Source of the DNA: Mumia sp. zg.B17
GTDB lineage: Bacteria > Actinomycetota > Actinomycetes > Propionibacteriales > Nocardioidaceae
Reading direction: 5' to 3'
Length of the DNA: 64,000 nt
Assembly (NCBI RefSeq): GCF_019550915.1
Contig: NZ_JAHWCI010000008.1
Location: 124,001-188,000, forward strand
Below, piece after piece: positions 28,107-38,785 of this stretch. Position numbers and translations under genes: made by a program. The notes under the pieces are model-generated. The model did no database searches and was not told the origin of the DNA. It saw only the letters and a list, made by a program, of their open reading frames with translations. Positions within the stretch are counted from its first letter, which is position 1. Each line of letters starts with the position of its first letter.

Positions 28107-28207
28107 CCTCCCGCGTTTGAGGTGCTCGCACCCCAGAGGTCGCGACCGCACCGCGAATACGAGGTGTGATCCGTACGGACGAGGTGCGAGCACCTCAAAC
28201 GGGGAGG
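28107..28207. repeat. 101-bp inverted repeat between xdhC and coxS
   Basis: The arms at 28107-28132 and 28183-28207 share 18 identical bases (GTTTGAGGTGCTCGCACC and its complement) plus a C-rich extension with one base inserted, around a 50-base centre. Each arm contains its own small palindrome, GGTGC-TC-GCACC. The right arm ends exactly one base before the xdhC stop codon. It could be a terminator/attenuator structure or a short interspersed (MITE- or REP-like) element. Confidence 0.8.
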
Positions 28208-29341
28208 TCAGTCCGCCTCGTGGTGGATGCGCCCGTCGCGCTCGCTCAGCCGGTCGCCGTGCCCGCCCCACTGGAGGGCGATGATCTCGGCCGCGATCGA
28301 GACGGCCGTCTCCTCCGGCGTACGAGCGCCGAGGTCGAGCCCGATGGGGCTGGAGAGCCGCGCGATCTCGCTCTCCCCCACGCCCACCTCGCGCAGCCTC
28401 GCGAGCCGGTCCTCGTGAGTCCGCCGCGACCCCATCGCTCCCACGAAGGCCGGGCGGTGCGGCGGCTCGAGACGCAGGGCCAGCTCGAGCAGCGGCACGT
28501 CGAACTTCGGGTCGTGGGTGAGCAGGCAGATGACGGTGCGCTCGTCGACGAGACGGGCCTCGACCTGTTTCGCGAGGTACTTGTGGGGCCAGGACACGAC
28601 GACCTCGTGAGCGTCGGGGAAGCGTGCCGCGGTGGCGAACACCGGCCGGGCGTCACACACCGTCACCTGATAGCCGAGGAAGGCCCCCTGCCGCGCGACG
28701 GCCGCCGCGAAGTCGATCGCGCCGAAGACGAGCATCCGCGGCTTCGGAGCGTACGAGGCCACGAAGACGCGCATCCCCTCTCCGCGGCGTTCACCGTGAG
28801 GGCCGTACGTCAAGGTCGCCGTCCGACCCGCGGCGAGCAGCCCGCGGACGTCGTCGGCGACCGCGGCGTCGGCCCGGTCGGACCCCAGACCACCCGTCGT
28901 CCCCTCAGGTCGGACGACCAGGCGGCGCCCCACCCACGTGGTGTCGGGATGGGCGATCACGGTCGCCACCGCGACAGGGGTGCCCGCCTCGATGTCGGCC
29001 GCGACGTCGCCGAGCTCGGGGAACGTCGTCTTCGACACCGGCTCCACGAAGACGTCGAGGATGCCGCCGCAGGTGAGACCGACCGCGAACGCGTCGTCGT
29101 CGCTGACGCCGTAGCGGTGCAGCACCGCCTCCCCCGCGACCACGACCTCCTGCGCGAGCCCGTAGACCGCGCCCTCGACGCAGCCACCCGACACCGAGCC
29201 GTACGCGCTGGCGTCGGGCGCCACGACCATCGACGCACCGGCCGGACGAGGCGCGGACCGGAAGGTCTGCACCACGGTGGCCACCCCGGCGGTCTCTCCC
29301 GCCTTCCACGTCTCCATCAGCTCATCGAGCACGTCACGCAT
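28208..29341 (-). CDS. XdhC/CoxI family protein, molybdenum cofactor maturation
   Basis: A 377-residue XdhC-family protein, thought to bind Moco, promote its sulfuration and insert it into molybdenum hydroxylases. The N-terminal domain has RSAPRPAGASMVV and GSVSGGCVEGAVY; the C-terminal Rossmann part has RMLVFGAIDFAAAVARQGAFLGY and GAMGSRRTHEDRLARL. ATG at 29341 is preferred over GTG at 29350; neither has a strong ribosome site. It belongs with the four-gene maturation operon upstream. Confidence 0.88.
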   Translation of the reverse strand: MRDVLDELMETWKAGETAGVATVVQTFRSAPRPAGASMVVAPDASAYGSVSGGCVEGAVYGLAQEVVVAGEAVLHRYGVSDDDAFAVGLTCGGILDVFVEPVSKTTFPELGDVAADIEAGTPVAVATVIAHPDTTWVGRRLVVRPEGTTGGLGSDRADAAVADDVRGLLAAGRTATLTYGPHGERRGEGMRVFVASYAPKPRMLVFGAIDFAAAVARQGAFLGYQVTVCDARPVFATAARFPDAHEVVVSWPHKYLAKQVEARLVDERTVICLLTHDPKFDVPLLELALRLEPPHRPAFVGAMGSRRTHEDRLARLREVGVGESEIARLSSPIGLDLGARTPEETAVSIAAEIIALQWGGHGDRLSERDGRIHHEAD

Positions 29342-29368
29342 GTGATCCACGCTACGCGGTGCACGACC

Positions 29369-30463
29369 TCAGCGTCCCACCTCGTCGAGGAGCGCCTGGA
29401 ACGCCGCGACCGAGTGACCGGCCACCAGCGCGTCCAGGTGCGGGTGGACCGCGGCGATCCCGCCCTGCACCGGCGCATAGCCGGCGCGGCCACGGTGCGG
29501 GTTGGCCCAGAGCACGCGGTGCGCGAGCCGTTGCAGGCGCGCGACCTGGTCACCGAGCAGCACCGGATCACCCCGCTCCCACCCGTCCGACGCGATCACG
29601 ACGACCGCCCCCCGCGCCATGCCTCTCTGCCCCCACCGGTCGATGAAGGCACGCAGCACCTCACCGAGCCGAGTCCCGCCCGACCAGTCCGGCACGGTCG
29701 CCCCGGCGGCGGCGAGCGCGTCCTCGGGGTCGCGCAGCCGCATCGCAGCAGTCACGCGGGTCAGCCGAGTGCCGAGCGTGAAGACCTCGACCTGCCTCGG
29801 CGACGCGGCGGCCAGCCGGTGCGCCAGCCGAAGGAGGCTGTCGGCATAGGCGCTCATCGAGCCGGAGACGTCGACGAGGATCACCACGCGGCGGGGTCTG
29901 CGGCGGGGCGCGCGGAAGCGCAGCGGGCCGGGCTCTCCCGCCCTGCGGAGCTGGTCTCGCAGCGTCCGGGTCGGATCGAGGTCTCCGTGCCGGCGAGGCG
30001 TACGGCGAGGGCTGCGGCGCCTCGGCACCGTCACGTCGAGCCCCGCGAACATCCGCGCCACGACCGCGCGCTCGCCGACCGACAGCGAGGCGACATCACG
30101 GTGGCGCAGCGTCTCGGTCACGCTCGCGAGCATGGCGACCTGCTGGTCGTCGCCCGCCTCCGCCGACCCCCTCGGCGCCTCGTCGAGACCCGCCTGCACG
30201 ACGACCTGTCGGTCCTGCCGGCTGCGCGTCCGCGCTCTCGGCTCCTCGGCTGAGAACCAGCTCGCGAAGACGGCGTCGTACGTCGCCAGGTCGTCTGGCT
30301 CGGCGCAGAGCGTCGCGCGGCCGGCCCAGTAGACGTCACGGCGCCGGTCGGGACCGACGAGGCTCACCGCCTCCAGGAACGTGCGGGTCCGGTCCGCGGT
30401 CACACCGGCCCCGGCCGCCCGCAGCGCCTTCGCGAAGCCGGCGAAGATCGCGACGTCGGACAC
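29369..30463 (-). CDS. CoxE-like von Willebrand factor A protein
   Basis: A 364-residue CoxE-type protein. The basic linker [14 protein letters not shown] precedes a VWA domain whose metal-ion site is DVSGSMS, with later residues in WSGGTRLGEVL and IASDGWERGD. It works with the MoxR/CoxD-type ATPase three bases upstream as a chaperone pair in maturing molybdenum hydroxylases. The GTG start reads SDVAIFAGFAKAL. Confidence 0.88.
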   Translation of the reverse strand: MSDVAIFAGFAKALRAAGAGVTADRTRTFLEAVSLVGPDRRRDVYWAGRATLCAEPDDLATYDAVFASWFSAEEPRARTRSRQDRQVVVQAGLDEAPRGSAEAGDDQQVAMLASVTETLRHRDVASLSVGERAVVARMFAGLDVTVPRRRSPRRTPRRHGDLDPTRTLRDQLRRAGEPGPLRFRAPRRRPRRVVILVDVSGSMSAYADSLLRLAHRLAAASPRQVEVFTLGTRLTRVTAAMRLRDPEDALAAAGATVPDWSGGTRLGEVLRAFIDRWGQRGMARGAVVVIASDGWERGDPVLLGDQVARLQRLAHRVLWANPHRGRAGYAPVQGGIAAVHPHLDALVAGHSVAAFQALLDEVGR

Positions 30464-30466
30464 GGC

Positions 30467-31348
30467 TCAGGCCAGCATCGACGAGAGCGCGTCGCGGACG
30501 CGGTCGATGTCCTCGCGGTACTTGCACACCGCGCCGATCGTCGCGGCTGCGGTCTCGAGGTCCAGGTCGTCGCACTCGAGCCGCACCAGGGCTGCCGTCC
30601 AGTCGAGCGTCTCGGCCACGCCCGGCGGCTTGAGCAGGTCACCTCGGGAGCGGAGGTCGGAGACCACGCCGGCGACCTGCTCGGCGAGGCGCTGGGAGAC
30701 CTCGGGCATCCGGGTACGGACGATCTCGATCTCGCGGGCCAGGGCTGGGTGCTCGATCCAGTGGTAGAGGCAGCGGCGCTTGAGGGCGTCGTGGAGCTCG
30801 CGGGTCCGGTTGGACGTCAGCACGACGATCGGCGGAACGGTCGCCCGCACGGTCCCGAGCTCGGGGATCGTCACCTGGTTCGTCGACAGCACCTCGAGGA
30901 GGAACGCCTCGAACTCGTCGTCGGCACGGTCGATCTCGTCGACCAGCAGGACGGCGGGCGCCTCCCGCAGCGCCCGCAGGATCGGCCGCGCGAGGAGGAA
31001 GCGCTCGTCGAACAGTGACTGCTCGACGGACTCCGCATCGACCTGCGACCGGTCGGCCGTGGCCTCCACCGTGCGCAGGTGGAGGATCTGCCGGGGGAAG
31101 TCCCAGTCGTAGAGCGCCTGGGTGGCGTCGATCCCCTCGTAGCACTGCAGCCGGATCAGCGGGAGGCCGTACGCGCGGGCGAGCGCCTCGGCGAGCGCGG
31201 TCTTGCCCGTCCCTGGCTCGCCCTCGAGGAGGAGCGGCCGCTGCATGGCCAGGGCGAGGTATGCGATGGTCGCGAGCCCTTCGTCGGCGAGGTAGCCGAC
31301 CTCACCGAGGTCGCGCCCGAGCTCGTCGCTGCTTCGAGGCTGCTTCAC
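30467..31348 (-). CDS. MoxR/CoxD-like AAA+ ATPase
   Basis: A 293-residue AAA+ protein. Walker A is GEPGTGKTALAEAL, Walker B is VLLVDEIDRAD, sensor 1 lies around VLTSNRTRELHDALKRRC, and the C-terminal lid follows. In CO-dehydrogenase operons CoxD, with CoxE, assembles the active-site metal centre. It sits between the MobA-like and CoxE-like genes with gaps of 9 and 3 bases. Confidence 0.9.
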   Translation of the reverse strand: MKQPRSSDELGRDLGEVGYLADEGLATIAYLALAMQRPLLLEGEPGTGKTALAEALARAYGLPLIRLQCYEGIDATQALYDWDFPRQILHLRTVEATADRSQVDAESVEQSLFDERFLLARPILRALREAPAVLLVDEIDRADDEFEAFLLEVLSTNQVTIPELGTVRATVPPIVVLTSNRTRELHDALKRRCLYHWIEHPALAREIEIVRTRMPEVSQRLAEQVAGVVSDLRSRGDLLKPPGVAETLDWTAALVRLECDDLDLETAAATIGAVCKYREDIDRVRDALSSMLA

Positions 31349-31357
31349 GCCATCACC

Positions 31358-32008
31358 CTATTCCGGTCCGGGCGTACGGGTGGGCGTGTCCTGGTCCCGC
31401 CCGGTCGCGAGATCACCGCACTCGATCAGGGTCGCGCCGTGCTCGGCCAGGTAGTGGCGGCCGCCCTCGTCGCCGGAGAGCGTCGCCGCCATCGGGCCCC
31501 AGTGGTCGCGCCCGATCAGCACGGGGTGCCCCGGTCGCCCGTCGTACGTCGCGCGGGCGAGGACGGCACCCCGGGCCTCCGCCCCGTCGACGTGGTCGAG
31601 GACGCGGCGTACGACGTCGGGGCCGACGTCGGGAAGGTCGACGAGCATCACGAGGACAGCGTCGACGGACCCGTCACCAGGTCCTTGCTCGAGCACCGCT
31701 CGGAGCGACGCACCCATCCCCTCACGCCAGTCCGTGGCCACGAGCACCTCTGGACCGCCTCCGCGGCGACGCCCGGGCGAGATCTCGCCGGCCGTACGGA
31801 GCTCTCCCTGGACGTGCGCCGCTCGGGCCCCGATGACCGCGACGAGGTCGTCGCACCCGCCGTCGGCCAGCGCGTCGAGCGTCCGACCCAACCACGTCCG
31901 CCCGTCCGCCGTGCGGACGAGCGCCTTCGGCATCCCCATCCGACGCCCCTCGCCGGCGGCGAGGACCACGCCCCGTACGTGGGCGTGCACCCTGCGCGGT
32001 CCGACCAT
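31358..32008 (-). CDS. MobA-like nucleotidyltransferase (molybdopterin cytidylyl-/guanylyltransferase type)
   Basis: A 216-residue NTP transferase. The motif VVLAAGEGRRMGMPKAL binds the nucleotide, VMLVDLPDVGPDVV carries the metal-binding Asp, and GRPGHPVLIGRDHW is typical of MocA/MobA-like enzymes. It probably makes the cytosine dinucleotide form of Moco used by CO-dehydrogenase-type enzymes. First gene of the minus-strand maturation operon, divergent from the peptidase gene with a 39-base gap. Confidence 0.82.
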   Translation of the reverse strand: MVGPRRVHAHVRGVVLAAGEGRRMGMPKALVRTADGRTWLGRTLDALADGGCDDLVAVIGARAAHVQGELRTAGEISPGRRRGGGPEVLVATDWREGMGASLRAVLEQGPGDGSVDAVLVMLVDLPDVGPDVVRRVLDHVDGAEARGAVLARATYDGRPGHPVLIGRDHWGPMAATLSGDEGGRHYLAEHGATLIECGDLATGRDQDTPTRTPGPE

Positions 32009-32047
32009 GCCCGCGATCCTGCCATCCCGCCGCGGTCGGGGCGGGTC

Positions 32048-33328
32048 ATGACGCACACTGAGGTCGTGACCGCTCTGGACCCCCGCGACGTCCTCGACCA
32101 CCTCGACGAAGAGCAGATCGCCGCCGACCTCACGTCCCTCGTCGCACTCGCACCGCTCGACGGATCGCTCGGCGAGGTCGCCGCCAGCCACTGGTGCGCC
32201 GATCGGCTCGGTGACCTGGGCGCCGACGTCGACCACTGGGAGATCGACCTGCCGACTCTCCGCCAGGAGCCGGACTTCCCCGGCATGGAGGTCGAACGCG
32301 CCGAGGCCTGGGGCACCGTCGGGGTCGTCCCCGGCGAGGACGCCGGCGTGCCCGCGCTGGCGCTGTCGGGCCACATCGACGTGGTGCCGCCCGGCGACTC
32401 AGGCCTCTGGTCCGACAACGACCCGTTCACCCTGCGTGAACAGGGAGGGCGTTGGTACGGACGGGGCGCGTGCGACATGCTCGGCGGTGTCGCCGCGATC
32501 CTGGGGGCGGTGCACGCGATCCGTGCCAGCGGGGTGAGCCTCCGCCGTCCGCTCGCGATCCACACCGTCGTCGGGGAGGAGGACGGCGGTCTCGGCGCCT
32601 ACGCCACTCTCCGCCGCGGCCACACCGCCGACGCCTGCGTGATCGCCGAGCCGACCGCGGGGACGGTCGTCACCGACAACGCCGGGGCCCTGACGTTCCG
32701 GATGGTGGTCCGTGGACGCGCTGCGCACGGATCGATGCGCACGAGCGGCATCAGCGCCCTGGATGCGCTCGACACCGTCCGCGCCGTGCTGAGGACGCTG
32801 GAGGATCAGCGCAACACTGACGTCGGGGAGCGCTTCGCGCATCTGCCGGTCCCGTTCCCGATCTCGATCGGGACGGTGCAGGCCGGCGACTGGGCGAGCA
32901 CGGTCCCCGATCTGTGCATCGTCGAGGGCCGCTACGGCGTACGCCCCGGCGAGTCCGTCGCCGCCGCCCAGTCCGCCCTGCGTTCCGCGGTCGCGGGAGC
33001 GTCGAACGGCGACCTCTGGCTCCGGGACAACCCGGCGACGGTGTCGTTCCCCGGCGGCACGTTCGCCCCAGGGCGACTTCCTGATCTCCACCCGCTCCTG
33101 GAGGTCGTGCAGGACGCCGCCGAGGCTTCCGGATCGCCCCGTCCAGCGGCGGCGGGAGCCCCGTACGGGTCCGACCTGCGCCTCTACAGCGCGGCGGGGG
33201 TCCCCACGGTGCAGTACGGCCCCGGGGACATCGCCCACGCCCACTCCGTCGACGAGAGCGTCCCGGTGGACGAGGTGATGCGGTGCGCCCGCGCGTACGT
33301 GCTCATGGCGCTGCGGCTGTGCCGCTGA
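32048..33328 (+). CDS. ArgE/DapE/CPG2-family metallopeptidase
   Basis: A 426-residue M20-family dizinc hydrolase. Metal and catalytic residues are recognisable in ALSGHIDVVP, YGRGACDMLGG, HTVVGEEDGGLG (the Glu-Glu pair), AEPTAGTV, and a final HAHSVDE. GRAAHGSM opens the dimerisation domain. Substrates of this family are N-acylated amino acids or peptides. ATG at 32048 is used; GTG at 32066 is a possible later start. Not obviously part of the neighbouring cox operon. Confidence 0.88.
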   Translation: MTHTEVVTALDPRDVLDHLDEEQIAADLTSLVALAPLDGSLGEVAASHWCADRLGDLGADVDHWEIDLPTLRQEPDFPGMEVERAEAWGTVGVVPGEDAGVPALALSGHIDVVPPGDSGLWSDNDPFTLREQGGRWYGRGACDMLGGVAAILGAVHAIRASGVSLRRPLAIHTVVGEEDGGLGAYATLRRGHTADACVIAEPTAGTVVTDNAGALTFRMVVRGRAAHGSMRTSGISALDALDTVRAVLRTLEDQRNTDVGERFAHLPVPFPISIGTVQAGDWASTVPDLCIVEGRYGVRPGESVAAAQSALRSAVAGASNGDLWLRDNPATVSFPGGTFAPGRLPDLHPLLEVVQDAAEASGSPRPAAAGAPYGSDLRLYSAAGVPTVQYGPGDIAHAHSVDESVPVDEVMRCARAYVLMALRLCR

Positions 33329-33373
33329 CCGGGATCGAGGAGCGGCTGGGCGGCGAGCCCGGAGGCTCGCGGA

Positions 33374-33511
33374 CTAGCGGCGGTCGCCCTTGCGACGCTC
33401 GAGCATCCGACGGACACGCGTCTGGTCCTGTCCGAGCACCTTGGACAGGAGCTGGACCCGGTACACGTACGCGAGCACGACGACCCCGACGATGATCAGC
33501 AGCCAAAGCAT
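33374..33511 (-). CDS. Small single-pass membrane protein (45 aa)
   Basis: An ORF of 45 residues. It opens MLWLLIIVGVVVLAYVYRV, one membrane helix, and goes on to a short amphipathic, strongly basic tail (QDQTRVRRMLERRKGDRR). It fills a gap that is otherwise empty and shows the strong third-position GC of its neighbours. Such tiny anchored proteins are common but uncharacterised in actinobacteria. Divergent from the amidase gene (37 bases apart), convergent with the peptidase. Confidence 0.65.
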   Translation of the reverse strand: MLWLLIIVGVVVLAYVYRVQLLSKVLGQDQTRVRRMLERRKGDRR

Positions 33512-33548
33512 GGGGACAGCCTACGCGTCCGCACGTTAGCCTCGTGCG

Positions 33549-34361
33549 ATGCGTCGTCTCACCTGCCTGCTCGCCGCCGTCGCGCTCGCCGCGTCCGGCA
33601 CCGCCGCCGCCGCGACCACGGGTGCCCCAGCCAGGTCCACCGCCCACGACGGTCCCGCGGCCGGAGTGCGTTCCAGCGCCGACGACGCCGGCCCGCTGGC
33701 CGGTCGCACGATCGTCATCGATCCCGGGCACCAGCTCGGCAACAGCCGCTTCCCCCGCCGCATCAACCGCCCTGTCGACGCCGGCGGTCTGCGCAAGGCG
33801 TGCAACACCACGGGGACGGCCACCGCGAGCGGCTTCGCGGAGGCGACGTTCGCCTGGCGGGTGGCCAAACGGCTGCGCGCGGAGCTGCGCGCAGCCGGCG
33901 CGACGGTGGTGATGACCCGCAGCCGCAACAGCCGGAAGCTCTGGGGGCCCTGCGTCGACGTCCGGGGACGGCTCGGCAACGCGGGCGTTCGCGGCCGCGA
34001 ACGCGCGGCCGACCTCAAGATCAGCATCCACGGCGACGGGGCGGCGCGGTCGGGGCGCGGCTTCCACGTGATCGTCACCAAGAAGCGGGGCGCGGTGGCG
34101 CGGTCGCTGCGGCTGGGGCGCATCACCCGCGCAGAGCTGCAGAGGGTGGGGTTCCGGCGCTCGACCTACACCGGGGGCGGGCGCGGGCTGGTCAAGCGGG
34201 CCGACCTCGGCACGCTCAACCTCAGCCGCATCCCGACCGCGATGGTGGAGCTCGGCAACATGCGCAACCCTCGCGACGCCCGGGCGATGCGCTCCGCGGC
34301 AGGCCAGCGCCGGTACGCCACGGCCCTTGCAGCGGCCGCCACGCGCTATCTCAGGCGGTGA
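33549..34361 (+). CDS. N-acetylmuramoyl-L-alanine amidase (Amidase_3)
   Basis: A 270-residue exported cell-wall hydrolase. A signal peptide (MRRLTCLLAAVALAASG...) and linker precede the zinc amidase domain from about residue 50. Ligands appear in IVIDPGHQ, GFAEATFAW and ISIHGDGA, with the catalytic Glu in MVELGN. It cleaves the bond between MurNAc and the stem peptide. The insert with KACNTTGTA may be structural. The stop overlaps the phosphoesterase start (GTGA). Confidence 0.92.
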   Translation: MRRLTCLLAAVALAASGTAAAATTGAPARSTAHDGPAAGVRSSADDAGPLAGRTIVIDPGHQLGNSRFPRRINRPVDAGGLRKACNTTGTATASGFAEATFAWRVAKRLRAELRAAGATVVMTRSRNSRKLWGPCVDVRGRLGNAGVRGRERAADLKISIHGDGAARSGRGFHVIVTKKRGAVARSLRLGRITRAELQRVGFRRSTYTGGGRGLVKRADLGTLNLSRIPTAMVELGNMRNPRDARAMRSAAGQRRYATALAAAATRYLRR

Positions 34362-35236
34362 CCGTGGCGCACCGGATCCTCCACCTCTCCGACACCCACG
34401 TCAGCCGGACCGGCCCCGACGAGGACGGCGTCGACGCCGTCAGCGCGCTCGAGCGGATCCTCCACGACGCGCGTCACGTCCCCGACCTCGACCTCGTGCT
34501 CGTCACCGGCGACATCGCCGACGACGGGTCGTATGAGGGATGTGTCGCCGTCCGCGAGATGGTGGGCGCGTACGCCGCCGAGCGCGGCGTACCGCACGTC
34601 TACACGACGGGCAACCACGACGACCGGGCCGCGTTCACGCGGGCGCTCGGGTCCGGGCACCTCGACGACGGCGGACGCGACGTCGGCAGGCTCGCGGGTG
34701 GGTCGGCGGGCAAGCGCGCCGCGGTCAGCGACGTCGGGGGCCTGCGGGTGATCACGCTCGACAGCCTCGTGCCGGGATCGGTGCACGGTGAGCTGGACGG
34801 CGGTCAGGTCGCGTGGCTCCGTGGCCAGCTCGCGACCCCCGCGCCGTACGGGTCTGTCGTCGCGCTCCACCATCCGCCTCTGCACGTCGACTGGGCGCCG
34901 TTCATGCGCAACGACGGTCTCCGCGACCGGAACCTGCTCGCCGACGCTGTGGCCGGGACGGACGTCCGAGCGGTCCTGTGCGGCCACTTCCACCTCCAGC
35001 TCTCCGGCACCATGAACGGCGTGCCGGTGTGGACGACCCCGGGTGTCGTCACCAGGAACGACCGCACGTGCCCACCAGACCGGATCCGCGGGGTTCTGGG
35101 CGCCGGAGCGACGGTTGTCGACCTCGGAGGGCCGTTCTCCCCGGTGTTCCTCACGCTGCACGCACGCGACCCGCGCGCGGGTGAGCAGGTCTACCTCGTC
35201 GACGCGGTCTCGTGGGACGACGTCGACGAGGACTGA
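34358..35236 (+). CDS. Metallophosphoesterase, CpdA-like
   Basis: A 292-residue calcineurin-type phosphoesterase. Metal motifs are in order: LSDTHVS, VTGDIADDG, TTGNHDD, ALHHPP and CGHFHLQ. It resembles class III cyclic-nucleotide phosphodiesterases (Rv0805/CpdA group); the substrate is not proven. GTG at 34358 is coupled to the amidase stop. Its last 46 bases overlap the convergent PaiB-like gene. Confidence 0.9.
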   Translation: MTVAHRILHLSDTHVSRTGPDEDGVDAVSALERILHDARHVPDLDLVLVTGDIADDGSYEGCVAVREMVGAYAAERGVPHVYTTGNHDDRAAFTRALGSGHLDDGGRDVGRLAGGSAGKRAAVSDVGGLRVITLDSLVPGSVHGELDGGQVAWLRGQLATPAPYGSVVALHHPPLHVDWAPFMRNDGLRDRNLLADAVAGTDVRAVLCGHFHLQLSGTMNGVPVWTTPGVVTRNDRTCPPDRIRGVLGAGATVVDLGGPFSPVFLTLHARDPRAGEQVYLVDAVSWDDVDED

Positions 35237-35850
35237 TCCATCGTGCCCGCGACAGCGTGCGCCTCGGCGTCGCCTTCGCGGCGCAGGCCGTGCACCACAC
35301 CGTCGCGATCCTCTGCCGAGCGGTTCTGGCTGAGCTTGGCCTTGCCCTCGACCGAGGTCACGGCCACCTCGACGCCGACGATGCCGCGCAGCTGGCCGTC
35401 CACGAACGGCGCGGGCGCATCGGTCACCGCCCAGGGATCGGGCCGCGACCGCTCGTGGAGGTCGGTGAGACGGGTGACGGCGTCGCGGATCCACTCGGTC
35501 TCACGACGGACGCGCACCGTGCCGCGCAGCTCGACGCGGCTGTAGTTCCACGTCGGGACGACCCTGCCGTGCTGGGCCTTGGTCGCGTACCACGACGGCG
35601 AGACGTACGCCTGCGGTCCGCTCACCACGACCAGGGCCGGCGATCCGTCGCCGATCGTGCGCCAGTGCGGGTTGGCGAGGGCCACGTGCGCGATCACGCG
35701 ACCCTCCTCGCGCAGCCACACCAGCGGCAGCCGGGTCGCGTACGGCATGCCGTCCGCGCCCACCGTGACGAGGTCGCCGGCACCGACGGCGGCGATGAGG
35801 CCGTCGATCGCCGCTGCGTCGTCGAGGGAGTTGAAGCGCGGCACGTACAC
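35191..35850 (-). CDS. PaiB-like FMN-binding protein
   Basis: A 219-residue PaiB-family protein, homologous to the B. subtilis negative regulator of sporulation and degradative enzymes. It opens MYVPRFNSLDDAAAIDGLI, then ATRLPLVWLREEG, HVALANPHWR, YVSPSWYATK and VPTWNYSRVELRG, all family landmarks of the split-barrel flavin domain. The tail after LSQNRSAEDRDGVVHGLR extends unusually into the end of the opposite-strand gene. Confidence 0.9.
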   Translation of the reverse strand: MYVPRFNSLDDAAAIDGLIAAVGAGDLVTVGADGMPYATRLPLVWLREEGRVIAHVALANPHWRTIGDGSPALVVVSGPQAYVSPSWYATKAQHGRVVPTWNYSRVELRGTVRVRRETEWIRDAVTRLTDLHERSRPDPWAVTDAPAPFVDGQLRGIVGVEVAVTSVEGKAKLSQNRSAEDRDGVVHGLRREGDAEAHAVAGTMDQSSSTSSHETASTR

Positions 35851-35868
35851 CGGCCCACCGTACGACGA

Positions 35869-35898
35869 CGCCCCGCCGGTCCGGAGACCGACGGGGCG
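35869..35898 (-). terminator. Probable groEL terminator hairpin
   Basis: Thirteen-base arms (CGCCCCGCCGGTC and its complement with one mismatch) around CGGA, 38 bases beyond the groEL stop and just before the PaiB-like start. No T-run follows, as usual in such high-GC DNA. Confidence 0.65.
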
Positions 35899-35936
35899 CC
35901 GCGTGGTGCGTCGAGCGTGAGCTCAGGCGGGGTGGC

Positions 35937-37793
<1,857 letters not shown>

Positions 37794-38711
37794 TCATCTC
37801 GCCTCGTCGGCGATCTCCAGGAGGGCGTCGAGGACGCATCGGACAGCCGCGCGTTCGGCACGGTCGGGCCTTGCGAGCGCGAACACGTGGCGCCCCGCCC
37901 GCACGCCGTCGAGCGGGAGCAGCGTGACGCCGCGTGCCTCCGCTGCTCTTCGCCACAGCCGCGGCAACAGCGCCACACCCTGCCCGGCCGCGACGAACGC
38001 GGCCGTGACGTGGTTGTCGAGGAACCGTTGCTCGACACGAGGGGACTGTCCGTCGACGGCGAGCATGGGGAGCAGCAGGTCGAAGGGATGGCCGACAGGG
38101 ACGCCGATCCAGCGCTCTCCGACGAGGTCCTCGGGTCGCACCCGGTCGCGGCCGGCGAGGCGGTGATCCTGGGGCACGGCCACGTCCAGCGGCTCACGAA
38201 GGAGCGGCGTGACGTGCAGGCCCGTCGCCGCAGGGTCCGGCACCGCGACCACCGAGTGCCCGACGACCACGTCGTGGTCGGCGGTGGCCGCTCGGAGCTC
38301 GTACTCCGCGAGGTCGAGGTCGCTCAGCCGTACGGTCACGCCGGGCGCACGCGTCGCGAGCCGCGGCGCGAGCGGAGCCAGCAGCATCTCGGCGCCGCTC
38401 GGGAAGGCTGTCACGGCGACCTCGCCCGCCACCTCGCCGCGGAACTCCTCGAGGCGGGCCCGGGTGCGCGCGACGACCTGGGCGATCTCGACGGCGCCCT
38501 CGGCGAGCAGCCGGCCGGCCTCGGTGAGCCTGACCCCACGGCCCTCACGCTCGACGAGGACGGTCCCGAGGTCACGCTCGAGGGCCTTGATCGTCTGCGA
38601 GACCGCCGACGGCGTCCGGTACGTCGCCGCAGCGACCGCCGTGATGCTCCCCCGCTCGGCGAGCTCCCGCACGATCGCGAGCTTGTCGACGTCGATGCCA
38701 GCATCCTTCAT
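37794..38711 (-). CDS. LysR-family transcriptional regulator
   Basis: A 305-residue LysR regulator. The N-terminal helix-turn-helix is [35 protein letters not shown] in shortened form ([15 protein letters not shown]), then [13 protein letters not shown], followed by a periplasmic-binding-like effector domain. ATG at 38711 matches the usual N-terminus. It is divergent from an EamA transporter, 74 bases apart, the classic regulator/target layout, so the exporter is its likely target. Confidence 0.9.
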   Translation of the reverse strand: MKDAGIDVDKLAIVRELAERGSITAVAAATYRTPSAVSQTIKALERDLGTVLVEREGRGVRLTEAGRLLAEGAVEIAQVVARTRARLEEFRGEVAGEVAVTAFPSGAEMLLAPLAPRLATRAPGVTVRLSDLDLAEYELRAATADHDVVVGHSVVAVPDPAATGLHVTPLLREPLDVAVPQDHRLAGRDRVRPEDLVGERWIGVPVGHPFDLLLPMLAVDGQSPRVEQRFLDNHVTAAFVAAGQGVALLPRLWRRAAEARGVTLLPLDGVRAGRHVFALARPDRAERAAVRCVLDALLEIADEAR

Positions 38712-38785
38712 TGAAGCAACGCTACATCGTAGTCGTAGGAGTATTCGATTGTGCTTCACCCAGGCGCAAGCGCACGCTGGCTCTC

